Shown here: positions 50,572-60,623 of the stretch, in pieces | How the letters are laid out: the number at the start of each line of letters is the position of its first letter | Position numbering within the stretch: the stretch's first letter is position 1 | NCBI RefSeq assembly: GCF_000499285.1 | Contig: NZ_AWUN01000002.1 | Coordinates: 248,001-312,000, forward strand | Direction: 5' to 3' | Source: Bifidobacterium sp. 7101 | GTDB lineage: Bacteria > Actinomycetota > Actinomycetes > Actinomycetales > Bifidobacteriaceae | Length of the DNA stretch: 64,000 nt | Translations under genes and position numbers: made by a program | The notes under the pieces: model-generated | Seen by the model: the letters and a program-made list of their open reading frames with translations, nothing else | Told to the model about the DNA's origin: nothing | Database searches by the model: none

Positions 50572-50645
50572 GATTCGATTCTCGCCCGCCCAGCCGACGA
50601 GGTCAAGTTCATCCTTGGCCGACAATTACGGCAATTGTGTCATAC

Positions 50646-51806
50646 TCAGACCAGCAGAGTGCAGAAAAGGGCCTCGAAGACCAAGAGCGGGGAACCGTTG
50701 GCAGCCAGCCTCCTGCGAGCCCGGGCAATCAGCTGAATGCGATCGATGGCCCCCTGCCTGGAGAGCCTGACGGACAGATCGGCAATTGCCGCCCGATTTT
50801 CCAAATTGACCAGGCCGGCCTTTTCCTCGGCGCCGTTCTGCAGGACGCCCACATCTCGATAGACGCTGGCCAGGGTGCTTAGGTTACGGTCCAGCACATC
50901 CCGGGTCAGTCTGGTGACCCGACGGCGAACCTGATCCTTGCCGCCCAGGGCATGATAGGCCCCACGCAGCTGCCGGGGAATACGTTCTTTGTCCCTAAGC
51001 CCGTTGACCTGCCGAAACTCCCGCTCGTCCCTGGCCACCTCATCGTCCACGGTGGCGGTGGCCTGATCCCGGGCCGCATCCACCACCCGGCCAGCCAGGA
51101 TCACGGCATCAGAAGCACGCCTAAGGCCCAGCAGACCCACCACAAGCTCGTCACGGTCGGCCAGGACCTGATCCCTGGTAGCGTAGAGACAGGCGATGCC
51201 TATATGCCCTTGGGCCAGGCGGGCGGCCTTGGCGGCCAGGGGCCGGTCCACCCCCACCTGATCAGTCAGGAAATCGGCCACTGCAGTGTTGGACGGCACA
51301 GCCAGGTTGAGCACTCTGGTCCGCGAACGGATGGTGGGCAGCACATCCTGGGCGCTGGGTGCGCACAGAAGCCAGATAGTATGTTCGGCCGGCTCCTCGA
51401 TCTCCTTGAGCAGTACATTGGTGGTCCGCTCCAGCATCCGATCCACGTCTTCGATGATGATGACCCGCCAGCGCGAGGTTGAGGGCATCTGCTCTGAGGT
51501 CATGATCAACTCCCTGACCTCGTTGATGCCGATGGTGACCTTGTTGGTGGACAGTATGGTCACATCCGGATGGGTACCAGCCAGAACCTGCTGAGTGACG
51601 CGGGTAGGCTGGTCGCTCAATCCCTGATCCGGACTGATCAGGGCTGCCGCGAAAGCTCGGGCCAGGTTGGAGCGACCTGAACCAGGAGGGCCACAGATCA
51701 GCCAGGACTGTGCCACCTCGTCATGGCCCTGCGCCTGAGCGGCCACCGTCCGCTTGAGTAGCTCAACCGTGGGCTGCTGGCCCACAATGGCATCCCAGAC
51801 ACTCAT
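50646..51806 (-). CDS. holB: DNA polymerase III subunit delta'
   Basis: Part of the clamp loader that places the sliding clamp on DNA. The 386-residue protein has an AAA+ fold with [20 protein letters not shown] (R instead of K in Walker A, as in non-hydrolysing delta'), [30 protein letters not shown], and [12 protein letters not shown]. The four zinc-binding cysteines between Walker A and GTHPD in E. coli are absent here. It overlaps tmk by four bases. Confidence 0.9.
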   Translation of the reverse strand: MSVWDAIVGQQPTVELLKRTVAAQAQGHDEVAQSWLICGPPGSGRSNLARAFAAALISPDQGLSDQPTRVTQQVLAGTHPDVTILSTNKVTIGINEVRELIMTSEQMPSTSRWRVIIIEDVDRMLERTTNVLLKEIEEPAEHTIWLLCAPSAQDVLPTIRSRTRVLNLAVPSNTAVADFLTDQVGVDRPLAAKAARLAQGHIGIACLYATRDQVLADRDELVVGLLGLRRASDAVILAGRVVDAARDQATATVDDEVARDEREFRQVNGLRDKERIPRQLRGAYHALGGKDQVRRRVTRLTRDVLDRNLSTLASVYRDVGVLQNGAEEKAGLVNLENRAAIADLSVRLSRQGAIDRIQLIARARRRLAANGSPLLVFEALFCTLLV

Positions 51807-52783
51807 CGGGTCTTCCGCAGGAGCCGGGACCGGAGCAGCCAGCGAGCGCGGGAATCCACAGGAACCGAATTGTCGTCAGCATCCCCGCCGACTGTTCCTG
51901 CCTCCATGGGCTGGTCATCCTGGTCAGCGTCAGCTTCCGGTGCCTGATCGGACGTATCCGCAACCTCGGTCCAGTCCGACTCGGCACCCTGCTCATCATC
52001 CTCATATCCTGCCGTCGATTCATCCTCGTCGGCATCGTCCTGGGGATCAGTGTCATCAGTGTCATCATCGACATCCGGGAGTTCATCGTCTACCTGAGGC
52101 AGATCCGGCTCACGCCCTTCGACCAACTTGTCCAAATCGTCCTGGATGATCTGCCAAATCTGGTCGATGGATTGGGTGGCATCGATAACCAGGAACCGGT
52201 CGGGCTCCTTCTGTGCCAGCTGCAGGAATGCCTGGCGCACATGCTGCTGAAAGTCATCGCCAGCCGACTCCAGCCGGTCGGGTTCATGATCCAGACGCGA
52301 CTTGGACTGAGACGGATCCGCGTCCAGCAGGTAGGTGCGTTTGGGCAGCAAACCCTGACTGGCCCAGAGGCTCAGCCGACGAATCACATCCGCCGACAGA
52401 TCACGGCCTCCGGCCTGATAGGCCACTGAGGAGTCCAGATAGCGGTCGCAGAGCACAATGTCTCCTCGCTCCAGAGCCGGACGCACCACCTGGGCCACAT
52501 GCTCAGCCCGATCCGCCGCATAGAGCAAGGCCTCGGTCCTGGGGGCCAGATCGTCGGAGGCATCAACCACGTCGGTACCTCCGGTCACGGCGACCGAGGG
52601 AAAAGCGGCCAACCCGTGAAGGACGAGTTCCCGAATAGTCAACCCGACAGGGGTACCGCCTGGCTCGCGGGTAACCAGGGACCGCAGGCCACGCTCCTGC
52701 AGATAGTTGTGTGCTTGTTGGACCTGGGTGGTTTTGCCTGCACCATCCACGCCCTCGAAGGAAATGAACAAACCATCGCTCAT
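51803..52783 (-). CDS. tmk: Thymidylate kinase with long acidic C-terminal extension
   Basis: Phosphorylates dTMP to dTDP. The first roughly 215 residues are a normal kinase: [16 protein letters not shown] (P-loop), [28 protein letters not shown] and [13 protein letters not shown]. The next 110 residues are extremely acidic (for example [19 protein letters not shown]) and end in a basic [15 protein letters not shown] stretch. This tail is not part of the fold and is probably disordered. The gene is coupled with topA and holB by 4-base overlaps. Confidence 0.93.
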   Translation of the reverse strand: MSDGLFISFEGVDGAGKTTQVQQAHNYLQERGLRSLVTREPGGTPVGLTIRELVLHGLAAFPSVAVTGGTDVVDASDDLAPRTEALLYAADRAEHVAQVVRPALERGDIVLCDRYLDSSVAYQAGGRDLSADVIRRLSLWASQGLLPKRTYLLDADPSQSKSRLDHEPDRLESAGDDFQQHVRQAFLQLAQKEPDRFLVIDATQSIDQIWQIIQDDLDKLVEGREPDLPQVDDELPDVDDDTDDTDPQDDADEDESTAGYEDDEQGAESDWTEVADTSDQAPEADADQDDQPMEAGTVGGDADDNSVPVDSRARWLLRSRLLRKTR

Positions 52784-55656
52784 GCCTGATGCTCCCTAGT
52801 CTTGGAAGTCTTGGTAGTTTTAGTCTTCTTCGTGGTTTTGCGTGCGCGAGTGGTCGACTTGCCAGCTGTGGATTTGCTGGACCCCGACTTGCGGGCAGTC
52901 GACTTTCGCGCGGTCGACTTGCTGGTGGTCCGGCCGCGCCGCTTAGCAGGTCCGGCCGCGCGCTTCTCCGCCAGCAGGCGGAAGGCCACCTCCGGCTCGA
53001 TGGACTGGGCCGTGTACTGCTTGGGCAGGGTCCTGTTGGTCTGTCCGTCGGTGATATAGACGCCGTAGAACCCGTCTTTGATGGTGACTGGTTTGCCACT
53101 GTCAGGGTCCGTACCCAACTCACGAAGAGGGGGTTTGGCCGCGCTCCGGGAACGCCGTCCGTACTTGGGCTGGTCGAAAAGGGCCTTGGCCCCGGCCTGG
53201 TCGATAGAGAAAATCTGCCCCTCGTCGGTCAACGAACGCGTCTCGGTGCCGCCGTCGGCCTTGGTGGCCGTCAGATAGGGGCCATAACGGCCGTTGCTGG
53301 CCGTGACAGTGGCCTGGCTGGTTTCTCCCGTCTTGGCATCAGTCAGTTCGATGCTCCCAACCGTCCTAGGTAGGCTGAGCAGTTTCAGAGCATCCTCCAG
53401 GGTGACCGTATCCGGATCCATGGTCTTGAAGAGCGATGCCATCTTGGGCTTAGGAGCAGTCTGTTTGGCCGTGCGTACAGTTTTGCCGGACGGCTTTTTC
53501 TGCTCGGCCGTTTCCTCCTCAGGGCTGATCAGAGCCACATAGGGCCCGAATCTGCCCTTGCGCACCTCGACGCGACCGCCGGTCTGTGGATCCTTGCCCA
53601 GCTGACGGGGACCGCCGGCGTTGGCTGCAATCAGCTCATGGCCCGCCGCCACAGTCAGCTCGTCCGGAGCCATGGTGGGCGGCAACGAAGCACGCTTAGG
53701 GTTTCCGTCGGCATCCAGGTTAGCCGTATCTTCAAGATAGGGACCATAGCGGCCGACCCTCACCTGCAGACCATCCCCTATCTCGATGGTGTTGATCTTG
53801 CGGGCGTCGATGTCTCCCAGCTGGGCCACCTGCTCCTGCAAGCCCTGATGAGCCTGGTCAGCGTTCTGAGCGGCACCAGGGCCCGAGCCGAAGTAGAACC
53901 TAGTCAGCCAGTCCTTGCCTCGCTCCTTACCATGGGCGATCATATCCAGGCCGTTCTCCATCTGCGCCGTGAATTGGTAGTCCACGTATTTGGGGAAGTT
54001 GGTCTCCAACAATCTGACCACCGAAAAGGCCAGCCAGGATGGGATCAGGGCACGACCGCGCTCGTAAACGTATCCACGATCGATGATGGTCGAAATAATG
54101 CTGGCATAAGTGGAAGGTCTGCCGATCTCCTTGGCCTCCAGGGTCTTGACCAGGGAGGCCTCGGTGTAGCGTGCAGGCGGCTGGGTTTCATGTCCCTCAG
54201 GCTCTACGGAGGCGGCGCGAAGCACATCCCCCTTCTGGACTGGAGGCAGGGATGAATCCTCATCGCTCTGCTCAGAGCCAGAACCCACAGCCTTGAGGAA
54301 ACCGGGGAACTTGATGACAGTGCCTGAAGCCTGGAAGAGGGCCGTACCCTCCCTGCCCACCTGCGCCGACAGGCGGATAGTGGCTGTGGACCCGGTGGCG
54401 TCGGCCATCTGCGAAGCCAGGGTTCGCCGCCAAATCAGGGTGTAGAGCTTGAGCTGATCAGGGGCCAGGCGGTCGGCCAGCTCCTGGGGCCTGTGGAAGG
54501 TGGAACCGGCGGGCCGGATGCACTCGTGGGCCTCCTGGGCGCCGGCGGTCTTGGTCACATACTGCTTGGACTTGGCCGAAAGATATTCGGCACCGTACTC
54601 ACGCTCGACCCCCTTGCGGGCAGCTGCGATGGCTTCCTGGGAGAGGGTGACCGAATCGGTACGCATGTAGGTGATGAACCCGTTCTCATAGAGCCCCTGG
54701 GCAGCGCGCATGGTAGCCCTGGAACTCATGCCCAGCCGGTTGCCAGCCGTCTGCTGCAGGGTAGACGTGGTGAATGGGGGCTGGGGACGCCGCCGATAGG
54801 GCTTGGTCTCCATACCCGTCACCGTGAAGTCCTGATCCTTCAAAGCCTCTGCCAGGCTCCGGGCATGCTGTTCATCCAGCTGCAGGACCTGCTCCTTGGC
54901 AGCAGCCTGCGTCAGCTGACCCTTGGATGTGAAGTCCTTGGAGACCGCCAGCCGCTGCTCCCCCAGGCTGATCATGCGCGCCTGAAAACCACTCGACGAC
55001 GCCGATTCCTTGGCATCCTTCTGCACCAGATGCGCGAGCAGATCCCAGTAGGAGGCCTTGACAAAGGCCATGCGCTCACGCTCGCGCTCCACAATCAGCC
55101 GAGTCGCCACAGACTGGACACGCCCGGCACTCAGCCCCGGACCCACCTTGCGCCAGAGCACCGGCGAAAGCTCGTAGCCATAGAGCCGATCCAGCACCCT
55201 GCGGGTCTCCTGGGCGTCGACCATGTGGGCATCCACGTCCCTGGTGTGCTTGAGCGAATTCTTGATGGCCTCTGGAGTGATCTCATGAAAGACCATGCGC
55301 TTTACCGGCACCTTGGGTTTAAGGGTCTGGACCAGATGCCAGGCGATGGCCTCCCCCTCACGATCCTCATCAGTGGCCAGGTAGAGCTCGTCGGCATTCT
55401 TCAGCGCCTTCTTGAGTTCGGATACCGTGTGCTTCTTTTTATCGTCCACAATGTAGTAGGGCTTGAAGCCATCGTTCACGTCTACGCCGAACTTGCCGTA
55501 GGCCTTCTTCTGGGAGGCCGGAATCTGCGACGGCTGAGCCAGGTCGCGGATATGGCCCACCGAAGCCATGACCGTGTAGCCCTTGCCCAGGTACCCGCCG
55601 ATCTTCTTTGCCTTGGTTGGCGACTCAACAATGACGAGCTTATTGCCGGATGCCAT
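52780..55656 (-). CDS. topA: DNA topoisomerase I
   Basis: The 958-residue type IA enzyme relaxes negative supercoils. It has the Toprim start [30 protein letters not shown], the [14 protein letters not shown] segment, and the active-site Tyr in [14 protein letters not shown]. Instead of zinc fingers it has four C-terminal GRYGPYL-type repeats ([39 protein letters not shown]) and a Lys/Arg/Thr/Ser-rich tail that should bind DNA. This layout is typical of actinobacteria. It begins the topA-tmk-holB operon. Confidence 0.97.
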   Translation of the reverse strand: MASGNKLVIVESPTKAKKIGGYLGKGYTVMASVGHIRDLAQPSQIPASQKKAYGKFGVDVNDGFKPYYIVDDKKKHTVSELKKALKNADELYLATDEDREGEAIAWHLVQTLKPKVPVKRMVFHEITPEAIKNSLKHTRDVDAHMVDAQETRRVLDRLYGYELSPVLWRKVGPGLSAGRVQSVATRLIVERERERMAFVKASYWDLLAHLVQKDAKESASSSGFQARMISLGEQRLAVSKDFTSKGQLTQAAAKEQVLQLDEQHARSLAEALKDQDFTVTGMETKPYRRRPQPPFTTSTLQQTAGNRLGMSSRATMRAAQGLYENGFITYMRTDSVTLSQEAIAAARKGVEREYGAEYLSAKSKQYVTKTAGAQEAHECIRPAGSTFHRPQELADRLAPDQLKLYTLIWRRTLASQMADATGSTATIRLSAQVGREGTALFQASGTVIKFPGFLKAVGSGSEQSDEDSSLPPVQKGDVLRAASVEPEGHETQPPARYTEASLVKTLEAKEIGRPSTYASIISTIIDRGYVYERGRALIPSWLAFSVVRLLETNFPKYVDYQFTAQMENGLDMIAHGKERGKDWLTRFYFGSGPGAAQNADQAHQGLQEQVAQLGDIDARKINTIEIGDGLQVRVGRYGPYLEDTANLDADGNPKRASLPPTMAPDELTVAAGHELIAANAGGPRQLGKDPQTGGRVEVRKGRFGPYVALISPEEETAEQKKPSGKTVRTAKQTAPKPKMASLFKTMDPDTVTLEDALKLLSLPRTVGSIELTDAKTGETSQATVTASNGRYGPYLTATKADGGTETRSLTDEGQIFSIDQAGAKALFDQPKYGRRSRSAAKPPLRELGTDPDSGKPVTIKDGFYGVYITDGQTNRTLPKQYTAQSIEPEVAFRLLAEKRAAGPAKRRGRTTSKSTARKSTARKSGSSKSTAGKSTTRARKTTKKTKTTKTSKTREHQA

Positions 55657-55803
55657 GGCCTCTCCTTATATTGTGTTCTTTCGCACGCCATCTTACTCAC
55701 GAGGTTCCGTCACCATGCAAATCAAGGGGCTATGTGCGCGGGTGTGGATCCCCGAGTTTGATGGTGAATAAATCAAATGCGTTCAGTACGCCAAAAATCA
55801 ACC

Positions 55804-56823
55804 TCAGTCATTTTGGGGCGGAGCCGGAGGCCGACCGACAAGGCCCATCCTGGTCAAAGGCGAGGCCGTAATCTGCCTCATCGCCAGAACCAGTCCCAAG
55901 GTCAGTGACAGAACCGAGGCCATCATTATGACAGCCGAGCAGTGCACCCCATAGGCCGTCCACCGGGCTCCGATCTCCAGACCAGGACTGACCTGCCAGA
56001 TGACATAGCAGGCGTAGAGAACCCCCAGGAACCCCGCAACCAACATCAGTGTGGAGACAATCTGGATCGAAGCCGAGGACATTCTGGTCCCAGGAACATC
56101 CATCCCGGTGCCTCGAGTGGCGGCCAGAGCAATAAGACAGAGACCAACCGGAATAAGAATGCCCATGATTACGTCTGAGGGGCGATGCCAGCCGCCCTGG
56201 ACCAGGGAGCAGCCCACGGACAGGTCAAAGGCGAACCCCACCAAGGCGACCGGAGCCCTCCAAACACGCGGCACCACACAGAGCAGGGCCAGGACCACCG
56301 CCAGAGCCAGGATGGTGTGTCCGGATGGAGCCGAGTTGGCTGCGGAGGCCTGGGCATGGATCAGCACAGGGCGAGGCAGGAAGCGTTTGAGAATGCGCGC
56401 GGCCCCGTAAACCACCAGAGCATAAACCGCAACCTGGCCAAGCAGCCACCACCGGCGGCGGGCCAAAACTACCGCCAGGGCTGCAAGACCCAGCACCACG
56501 CAGATCACCACAGTCACATAAGGAATGGTGAACAGTCCCAGGTAGGCCTTGACCAGGGGCGCCTGGTCAAGGAAACCTCGGAAGTTGGTCAGGGCCATGT
56601 CGTCATAGGTCTGCCCGGGCACAGTCCAGACCGCTGCCCACCAAACCAAAGCCGACAGACCCAGGCAGACCAGGCCGGCGACCAGGCACAGGACCAGGGC
56701 TGAAATCCGGGGGCGAGACGTCAAGGGATCCCGGTCAACATGACTGCCGTCCGCTTCGGTCTGCTCATTCGGGCTCCGGTACCAGGTCTGCTGTGCTTCG
56801 CCCTGCTTGTGCTTGTTGGTCAT
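55804..56823 (-). CDS. PAP2-family membrane phosphatase
   Basis: A 339-residue protein with six to eight membrane segments and the three PAP2 motifs: KRFLPRP, NSAPSGHTI and GWHRPSDVIMG (catalytic His and Asp). Such enzymes remove phosphate from lipids such as undecaprenyl diphosphate or phosphatidic acid. The N-terminus is hydrophilic, about 35 residues, with no signal peptide. Substrate is not determined. It is monocistronic, running toward topA. Confidence 0.9.
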   Translation of the reverse strand: MTNKHKQGEAQQTWYRSPNEQTEADGSHVDRDPLTSRPRISALVLCLVAGLVCLGLSALVWWAAVWTVPGQTYDDMALTNFRGFLDQAPLVKAYLGLFTIPYVTVVICVVLGLAALAVVLARRRWWLLGQVAVYALVVYGAARILKRFLPRPVLIHAQASAANSAPSGHTILALAVVLALLCVVPRVWRAPVALVGFAFDLSVGCSLVQGGWHRPSDVIMGILIPVGLCLIALAATRGTGMDVPGTRMSSASIQIVSTLMLVAGFLGVLYACYVIWQVSPGLEIGARWTAYGVHCSAVIMMASVLSLTLGLVLAMRQITASPLTRMGLVGRPPAPPQND

Positions 56824-56927
56824 ACCTCAAGACTCTATCCAACCCCTGGGTCGACAGCCGACACCCCGTCCGACTAACGCGTTGTTTTCACGACTCCAGC
56901 CAGCTCGGGCAGAACACACATGGAAAA

Positions 56928-57009
56928 CTCCCACGCACCCGCCAGAGGCCACTTACCCTTGCTGCATTCCTGCCCTGGGGGGATTGGGTGACATAACGCC
57001 ACGTGAGAG
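56928..57009 (-). ncRNA. ffs: Signal recognition particle RNA (small bacterial type)
   Basis: On the minus strand the conserved apical loop reads GGGCAGGAATGCAGCAAGGG followed by TAAGTGGCCTCTGG, the classic Ffh-binding region. The ends pair (CTCTCACG with CGTGGGAG) and a short T run follows (TTTTCC), giving about 82 bases. It is the RNA of the Ffh particle that targets membrane proteins. Confidence 0.9.
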
Positions 57010-57248
57010 CAAGTCACCATAATAGCAGACAGGCTCCACTTGTCCACTGAAAAGCGCCGACCCGTCCATGCCAGGTGCGTATTCGGTCGATATTACCGTC
57101 CGCTGCTTCCATGACCAGACCTGTCCGCTAGCATGTAGGCAACAGGATCGCCGTACTCCAGCGGTTGATCAGGGATCATGCCGGAACCTGGCAATAGATA
57201 ATAGTCAGCCCGGCATCACAGCGACAAGGGATGGATGGCTTAAGACGA

Positions 57249-58427
57249 ATGGCTGACATGGATGCTGATTTGGTGATTGTGGGCGCTGGCCTGTTCGGTC
57301 TGACCGTGGCCCAGCAGGCGGTCGAGCACAGCGGGGCCCGGGTACGGATCATCGACGTGCGCGACCACATCGGCGGCAATGCCTACTCCTACATGGACGA
57401 GGAGACTGGGGCCGAAATCCATAAGTATGGAGCCCACCTCTTCCACACCTCCAACCGCAAGGTCTGGGAGTACGTCAATCGCTTCACCGAATTCACCGAC
57501 TACACCCACCGGGTTTACACCACCCACAAGGGCGAGGTCTACCCCCTGCCCATCAACCTGGGCACCATCAATCAGTTCTTCCACGCCCACTACACCCCCC
57601 AGCAGGCCCGGGAACTGATCCGGGAGCAAGCCGGCGAGCTGGCCGGGACCGACCCGAGCAACCTGAACGACCAGGGGATCAGCCTGATTGGCCGCCCCCT
57701 GTACGAGGCCTTCATCAAGAACTACACGGCCAAGCAGTGGCAGACCGACCCCTCCCAGCTACCCGCCTCAATCATCAAGCGGCTCCCGGTGCGGTTCAAC
57801 TATGACAACCACTACTTCAAGGACACCTGGGAGGGCCTGCCCAAGGACGGCTACACCGCCTGGTTCGAGCGGATGATTGACGACCCGCGCATCCAGGTGA
57901 GCCTGAAGACCGACTTCTTCGACAACTCCCAGCCCTGGAACCGGGATGCTCTGGTGGGACAGGTCCCCGTGGTCTACACCGGCCCGGTCGACCGCTACTT
58001 CGACTACCGTCTGGGCGAGCTCAAGTGGCGGACCGTGGACTTCAAGGAGCGCCGCTACGACGAGGACGACCACTTCGGCTGCCCGGTCATGAACTTCTCC
58101 GATCCTGACGTGCCCTACACCCGCGCCATCGAGTTCAAGAACTTCAACCCCGAACGCTACGACCGGCAGAACCATGAGCGCACCGTGGTCTGGGAGGAGT
58201 ACAGCCGCTTCGCCGGCAAGGGCGATGAGCCCTACTACCCCATCAACACCAGCGACGACCGGGCCCTCTACACCCAGTACAAGCAACTGGCAGCCCAGCA
58301 GCCAAAGGTAATCTTCGGCGGCCGCCTGGGCACCTACGCTTACTACGACATGCACCAGGTCATCAACTCGGCCCTGGATGCCTGGGACAAGAGGATCGCT
58401 CCCCTGGTAGGCCCCGCCAAGGACTGA
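57249..58427 (+). CDS. glf: UDP-galactopyranose mutase
   Basis: Converts UDP-galactopyranose to UDP-galactofuranose for surface glycans. The 392-residue protein has the FAD motif LVIVGAGLFGLTVAQQA, the family block GAEIHKYGAHLFHTSNRKVWEYV, NYTAKQWQTDP (active-site region), and a late GGRLGTYAYYDMHQVI that closes over FAD. ATG 57249 puts the FAD motif at the usual distance; ATG 57231 lies in frame but its AAGGG site is too close. Its gene follows the SRP RNA and faces a TetR gene. Confidence 0.95.
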   Translation: MADMDADLVIVGAGLFGLTVAQQAVEHSGARVRIIDVRDHIGGNAYSYMDEETGAEIHKYGAHLFHTSNRKVWEYVNRFTEFTDYTHRVYTTHKGEVYPLPINLGTINQFFHAHYTPQQARELIREQAGELAGTDPSNLNDQGISLIGRPLYEAFIKNYTAKQWQTDPSQLPASIIKRLPVRFNYDNHYFKDTWEGLPKDGYTAWFERMIDDPRIQVSLKTDFFDNSQPWNRDALVGQVPVVYTGPVDRYFDYRLGELKWRTVDFKERRYDEDDHFGCPVMNFSDPDVPYTRAIEFKNFNPERYDRQNHERTVVWEEYSRFAGKGDEPYYPINTSDDRALYTQYKQLAAQQPKVIFGGRLGTYAYYDMHQVINSALDAWDKRIAPLVGPAKD

Positions 58428-58453
58428 AACAGAACCCGATTCCTGTCGACCCT

Positions 58454-59176
58454 CTAGCGGCAATCATCCCACTGGGGTGACGGGAAGAGAATGGGTTCCG
58501 CCTTTGTCCACAGGGCGATCATGTCGTCGTCGGGATTGGTCAGCGCCTGGATCTGCACCCCATCCATGGTGCAATAAACGGTTCTAATCAACCGATGGAA
58601 GGCCGACCGATCCCGATAGGGCTCAGGCAGCTTCCAACGGATTCCGTCCATAAAGTCGATCATCCGGGCATGACGATCACGGTAGTATTCGTGTGCGGGA
58701 TGAGCCGGATCATGAGCCTCCACAGCCAAATGCATGAAGAGCATGACCAGGACCATACGCTCGGCGTTCTCCTTGATCAGACGACGCAGATAACCCGGCA
58801 GCGAATAGAGGGGATGCCCCTCCCGATCTCGACCAATGGCAAGCTCATCGCGCTCACCAGGCTTGGATCCAAAGGTGAAGGAACCCTGGTCGTAGTAGAC
58901 CTGGATGACCAGGGAGAGCAGCTCCTCGCGCGTGCGGACGTAATGACGCAGTCCCGGCAAGGTCAGACCGACGGCATCCGCAATGGCCTGCATGGAGACA
59001 CCATAGGTGCCGTAGTAGGCGATCATCTGGGCGGCGACCTGGGCTATCTGTCTGCGGCGTTCATCGGGGGCCATCCGCTGGCGGGCGCCAATCGGGCGGC
59101 CCGGAAGGCGTCCAACCTGATCTCCGCCCACCTTGCTACCGGTCTTCCTGTTCGCATCACTCATCAGAATCATCAT
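58454..59176 (-). CDS. TetR/AcrR-family transcriptional regulator
   Basis: A 240-residue regulator. After a basic lead, the helix-turn-helix reads RRRQIAQVAAQMIAYYGTYGVSMQAIADAVGLTLPGLRHYVRTREELL. The helical C-terminal half is distinctive (YYRDRHARMIDFMDGIRW). It diverges from the MFS/GH51 genes, with palindromic sites in the shared gap. It probably represses that pair, or itself, until an arabinoside-type inducer is present. The start codon among three close ATGs (59176, 59173, 59164) is uncertain. Confidence 0.88.
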   Translation of the reverse strand: MMILMSDANRKTGSKVGGDQVGRLPGRPIGARQRMAPDERRRQIAQVAAQMIAYYGTYGVSMQAIADAVGLTLPGLRHYVRTREELLSLVIQVYYDQGSFTFGSKPGERDELAIGRDREGHPLYSLPGYLRRLIKENAERMVLVMLFMHLAVEAHDPAHPAHEYYRDRHARMIDFMDGIRWKLPEPYRDRSAFHRLIRTVYCTMDGVQIQALTNPDDDMIALWTKAEPILFPSPQWDDCR

Positions 59177-59228
59177 ACCGTTGGCCGACAGACCGTCCTA
59201 GGCCGTGCATAGCCCCTTTCTCTGCCCC

Positions 59229-59296
59229 GTTCCCATGATGGGAACCGCCCGCAAAGACCTGCCCTCTTGCTTATTTTATATTTATAAGATATAAAA
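59229..59296. promoter_or_regulatory. Palindromic operators and promoter between TetR and MFS-GH51
   Basis: A perfect 17-base palindrome, GTTCCCAT-G-ATGGGAAC (59229-59245), and an AT-rich inverted repeat TTTTATAT-N7-ATATAAAA (59274-59296) lie in the gap. TTGCTT (59267-59272), a 17-base spacer and TATAAA (59290-59295) form a good promoter for the MFS gene. The first palindrome is just downstream of where the TetR promoter would start, so it suits self-control. Confidence 0.7.
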
Positions 59297-59360
59297 CAAT
59301 ATGGGAAGCACGGCGCTTCCCCACTGTGCACAGACGCACCGAAAGAGAGGGAGTCGGATA

Positions 59361-60611
59361 ATGACACAAGCCGATTCAGCAGGCGGGCAGGAGCTCGGCA
59401 CCGCAGCTAAAAGCCGATACTGCATAGCCTTCTTCATTTTCAATCTGTTCTGGATGATGGCCCTGTCCATCGTCGCCTCGGTCCTGCTGCCCCAACGCCT
59501 GACCGACATCGCTCCGGGGTCCAAGGTGGCCATATCCGGGGTCTTCAACGCCACCACGGCTCTGACATCCCTGGTATCCAACCTAATCGTGGGCAACCTG
59601 TCCGACAGGACCCGTTCCATCTTCGGCCGCAGAACCCCCTGGGTCGTTTCCGGCGGTGTACTGGCCGGTATCTCGCTCTTCCTCATGGGAGTCATCGCCA
59701 ATGTCTGGGCCATCGGCATCTTCTACTGCCTGGCCATGGTCGGCCTGAACATGATGATCTCGCCAGTAGTCGCCTCCCTGTCCGACCGCGTTCCCGAATC
59801 ACAGCGGGCCACCATGTCGGCATTCATATCGGCAGGCAACCTGGTGGGCAACTCCCTGGGCACCCTGGTCGGCGCCCGGTTTATCACCATGCAAATCCCA
59901 GGCTGGATCATGTCCGGCATAGTCATGGGCGTGGCCGGACTGGTCACAGTGGTCATCTGGCCCAAGGAGCCCTCCTCAAAGGACATGCCCGCCTTGAGCA
60001 GCAGCCTGCGCTCCATCCTGGAATCCTTCCGCCCGCCCCGCCACGCACCCGACTTCTGGATGGCCTTCGTGGGACGTTCACTGCTCCTGTTCAGTTACTA
60101 CATGATCCTCAACTACCAGCTCTTCATTCTTCAGGACTACATGGGCCAGTCCGTCAAAGACTCGGCGGCCACCATGTCGACCATGTCCCTGGTGTTGATC
60201 GTGGTCTCCATGATCGCCGCCCTGGGAGCAGGCCCGATCTCCGACAGGATCGGCCGCAGGAAGATGCCCGTGGTCATCGCCAGCCTGCTTCTGGCCCTGG
60301 GCTATGCCATGCCCTGGATCATCCACAGCCCCCTGGGCATGATTCTGTTCACCGCCATCGGCGGCTTCGGCTACGGCATGTACGGGTCGGTCGACCAGGC
60401 GCTCAACGTTGACGTTCTGCCCAATGCCGAGGAGGCCGGCAAGGATCTGGGCATCCTCAACATCGCCACCACCCTGGGCCAGATGGTGGGGCCCATGGTG
60501 ACCTCGCTGATCGTCTCGGTGACTAAGTCCTACCAGCTGGTCTTTCCCACCGCCATCGTCCTGGTGCTGCTGGCCTGCATCTTCATCAGCCGCATCCGCA
60601 CCATCAAGTAA
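59361..60611 (+). CDS. MFS transporter (probable oligosaccharide uptake)
   Basis: A 416-residue facilitator with 12 predicted membrane segments. The A-loop motif is NLSDRTRSIFGRRTPWVVSGG, which is near the sugar-symporter (GPH-like) style with its RRTPW sequence. A second-half copy is SDRIGRRKMPVVIAS. ATG 59361 has GGGAG upstream. It lies 12 bases before the arabinofuranosidase gene, so it probably imports arabinose-containing oligosaccharides or plant glycosides for the intracellular enzyme. Confidence 0.9.
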   Translation: MTQADSAGGQELGTAAKSRYCIAFFIFNLFWMMALSIVASVLLPQRLTDIAPGSKVAISGVFNATTALTSLVSNLIVGNLSDRTRSIFGRRTPWVVSGGVLAGISLFLMGVIANVWAIGIFYCLAMVGLNMMISPVVASLSDRVPESQRATMSAFISAGNLVGNSLGTLVGARFITMQIPGWIMSGIVMGVAGLVTVVIWPKEPSSKDMPALSSSLRSILESFRPPRHAPDFWMAFVGRSLLLFSYYMILNYQLFILQDYMGQSVKDSAATMSTMSLVLIVVSMIAALGAGPISDRIGRRKMPVVIASLLLALGYAMPWIIHSPLGMILFTAIGGFGYGMYGSVDQALNVDVLPNAEEAGKDLGILNIATTLGQMVGPMVTSLIVSVTKSYQLVFPTAIVLVLLACIFISRIRTIK

Positions 60612-60623
60612 GGAGTCCAAACA

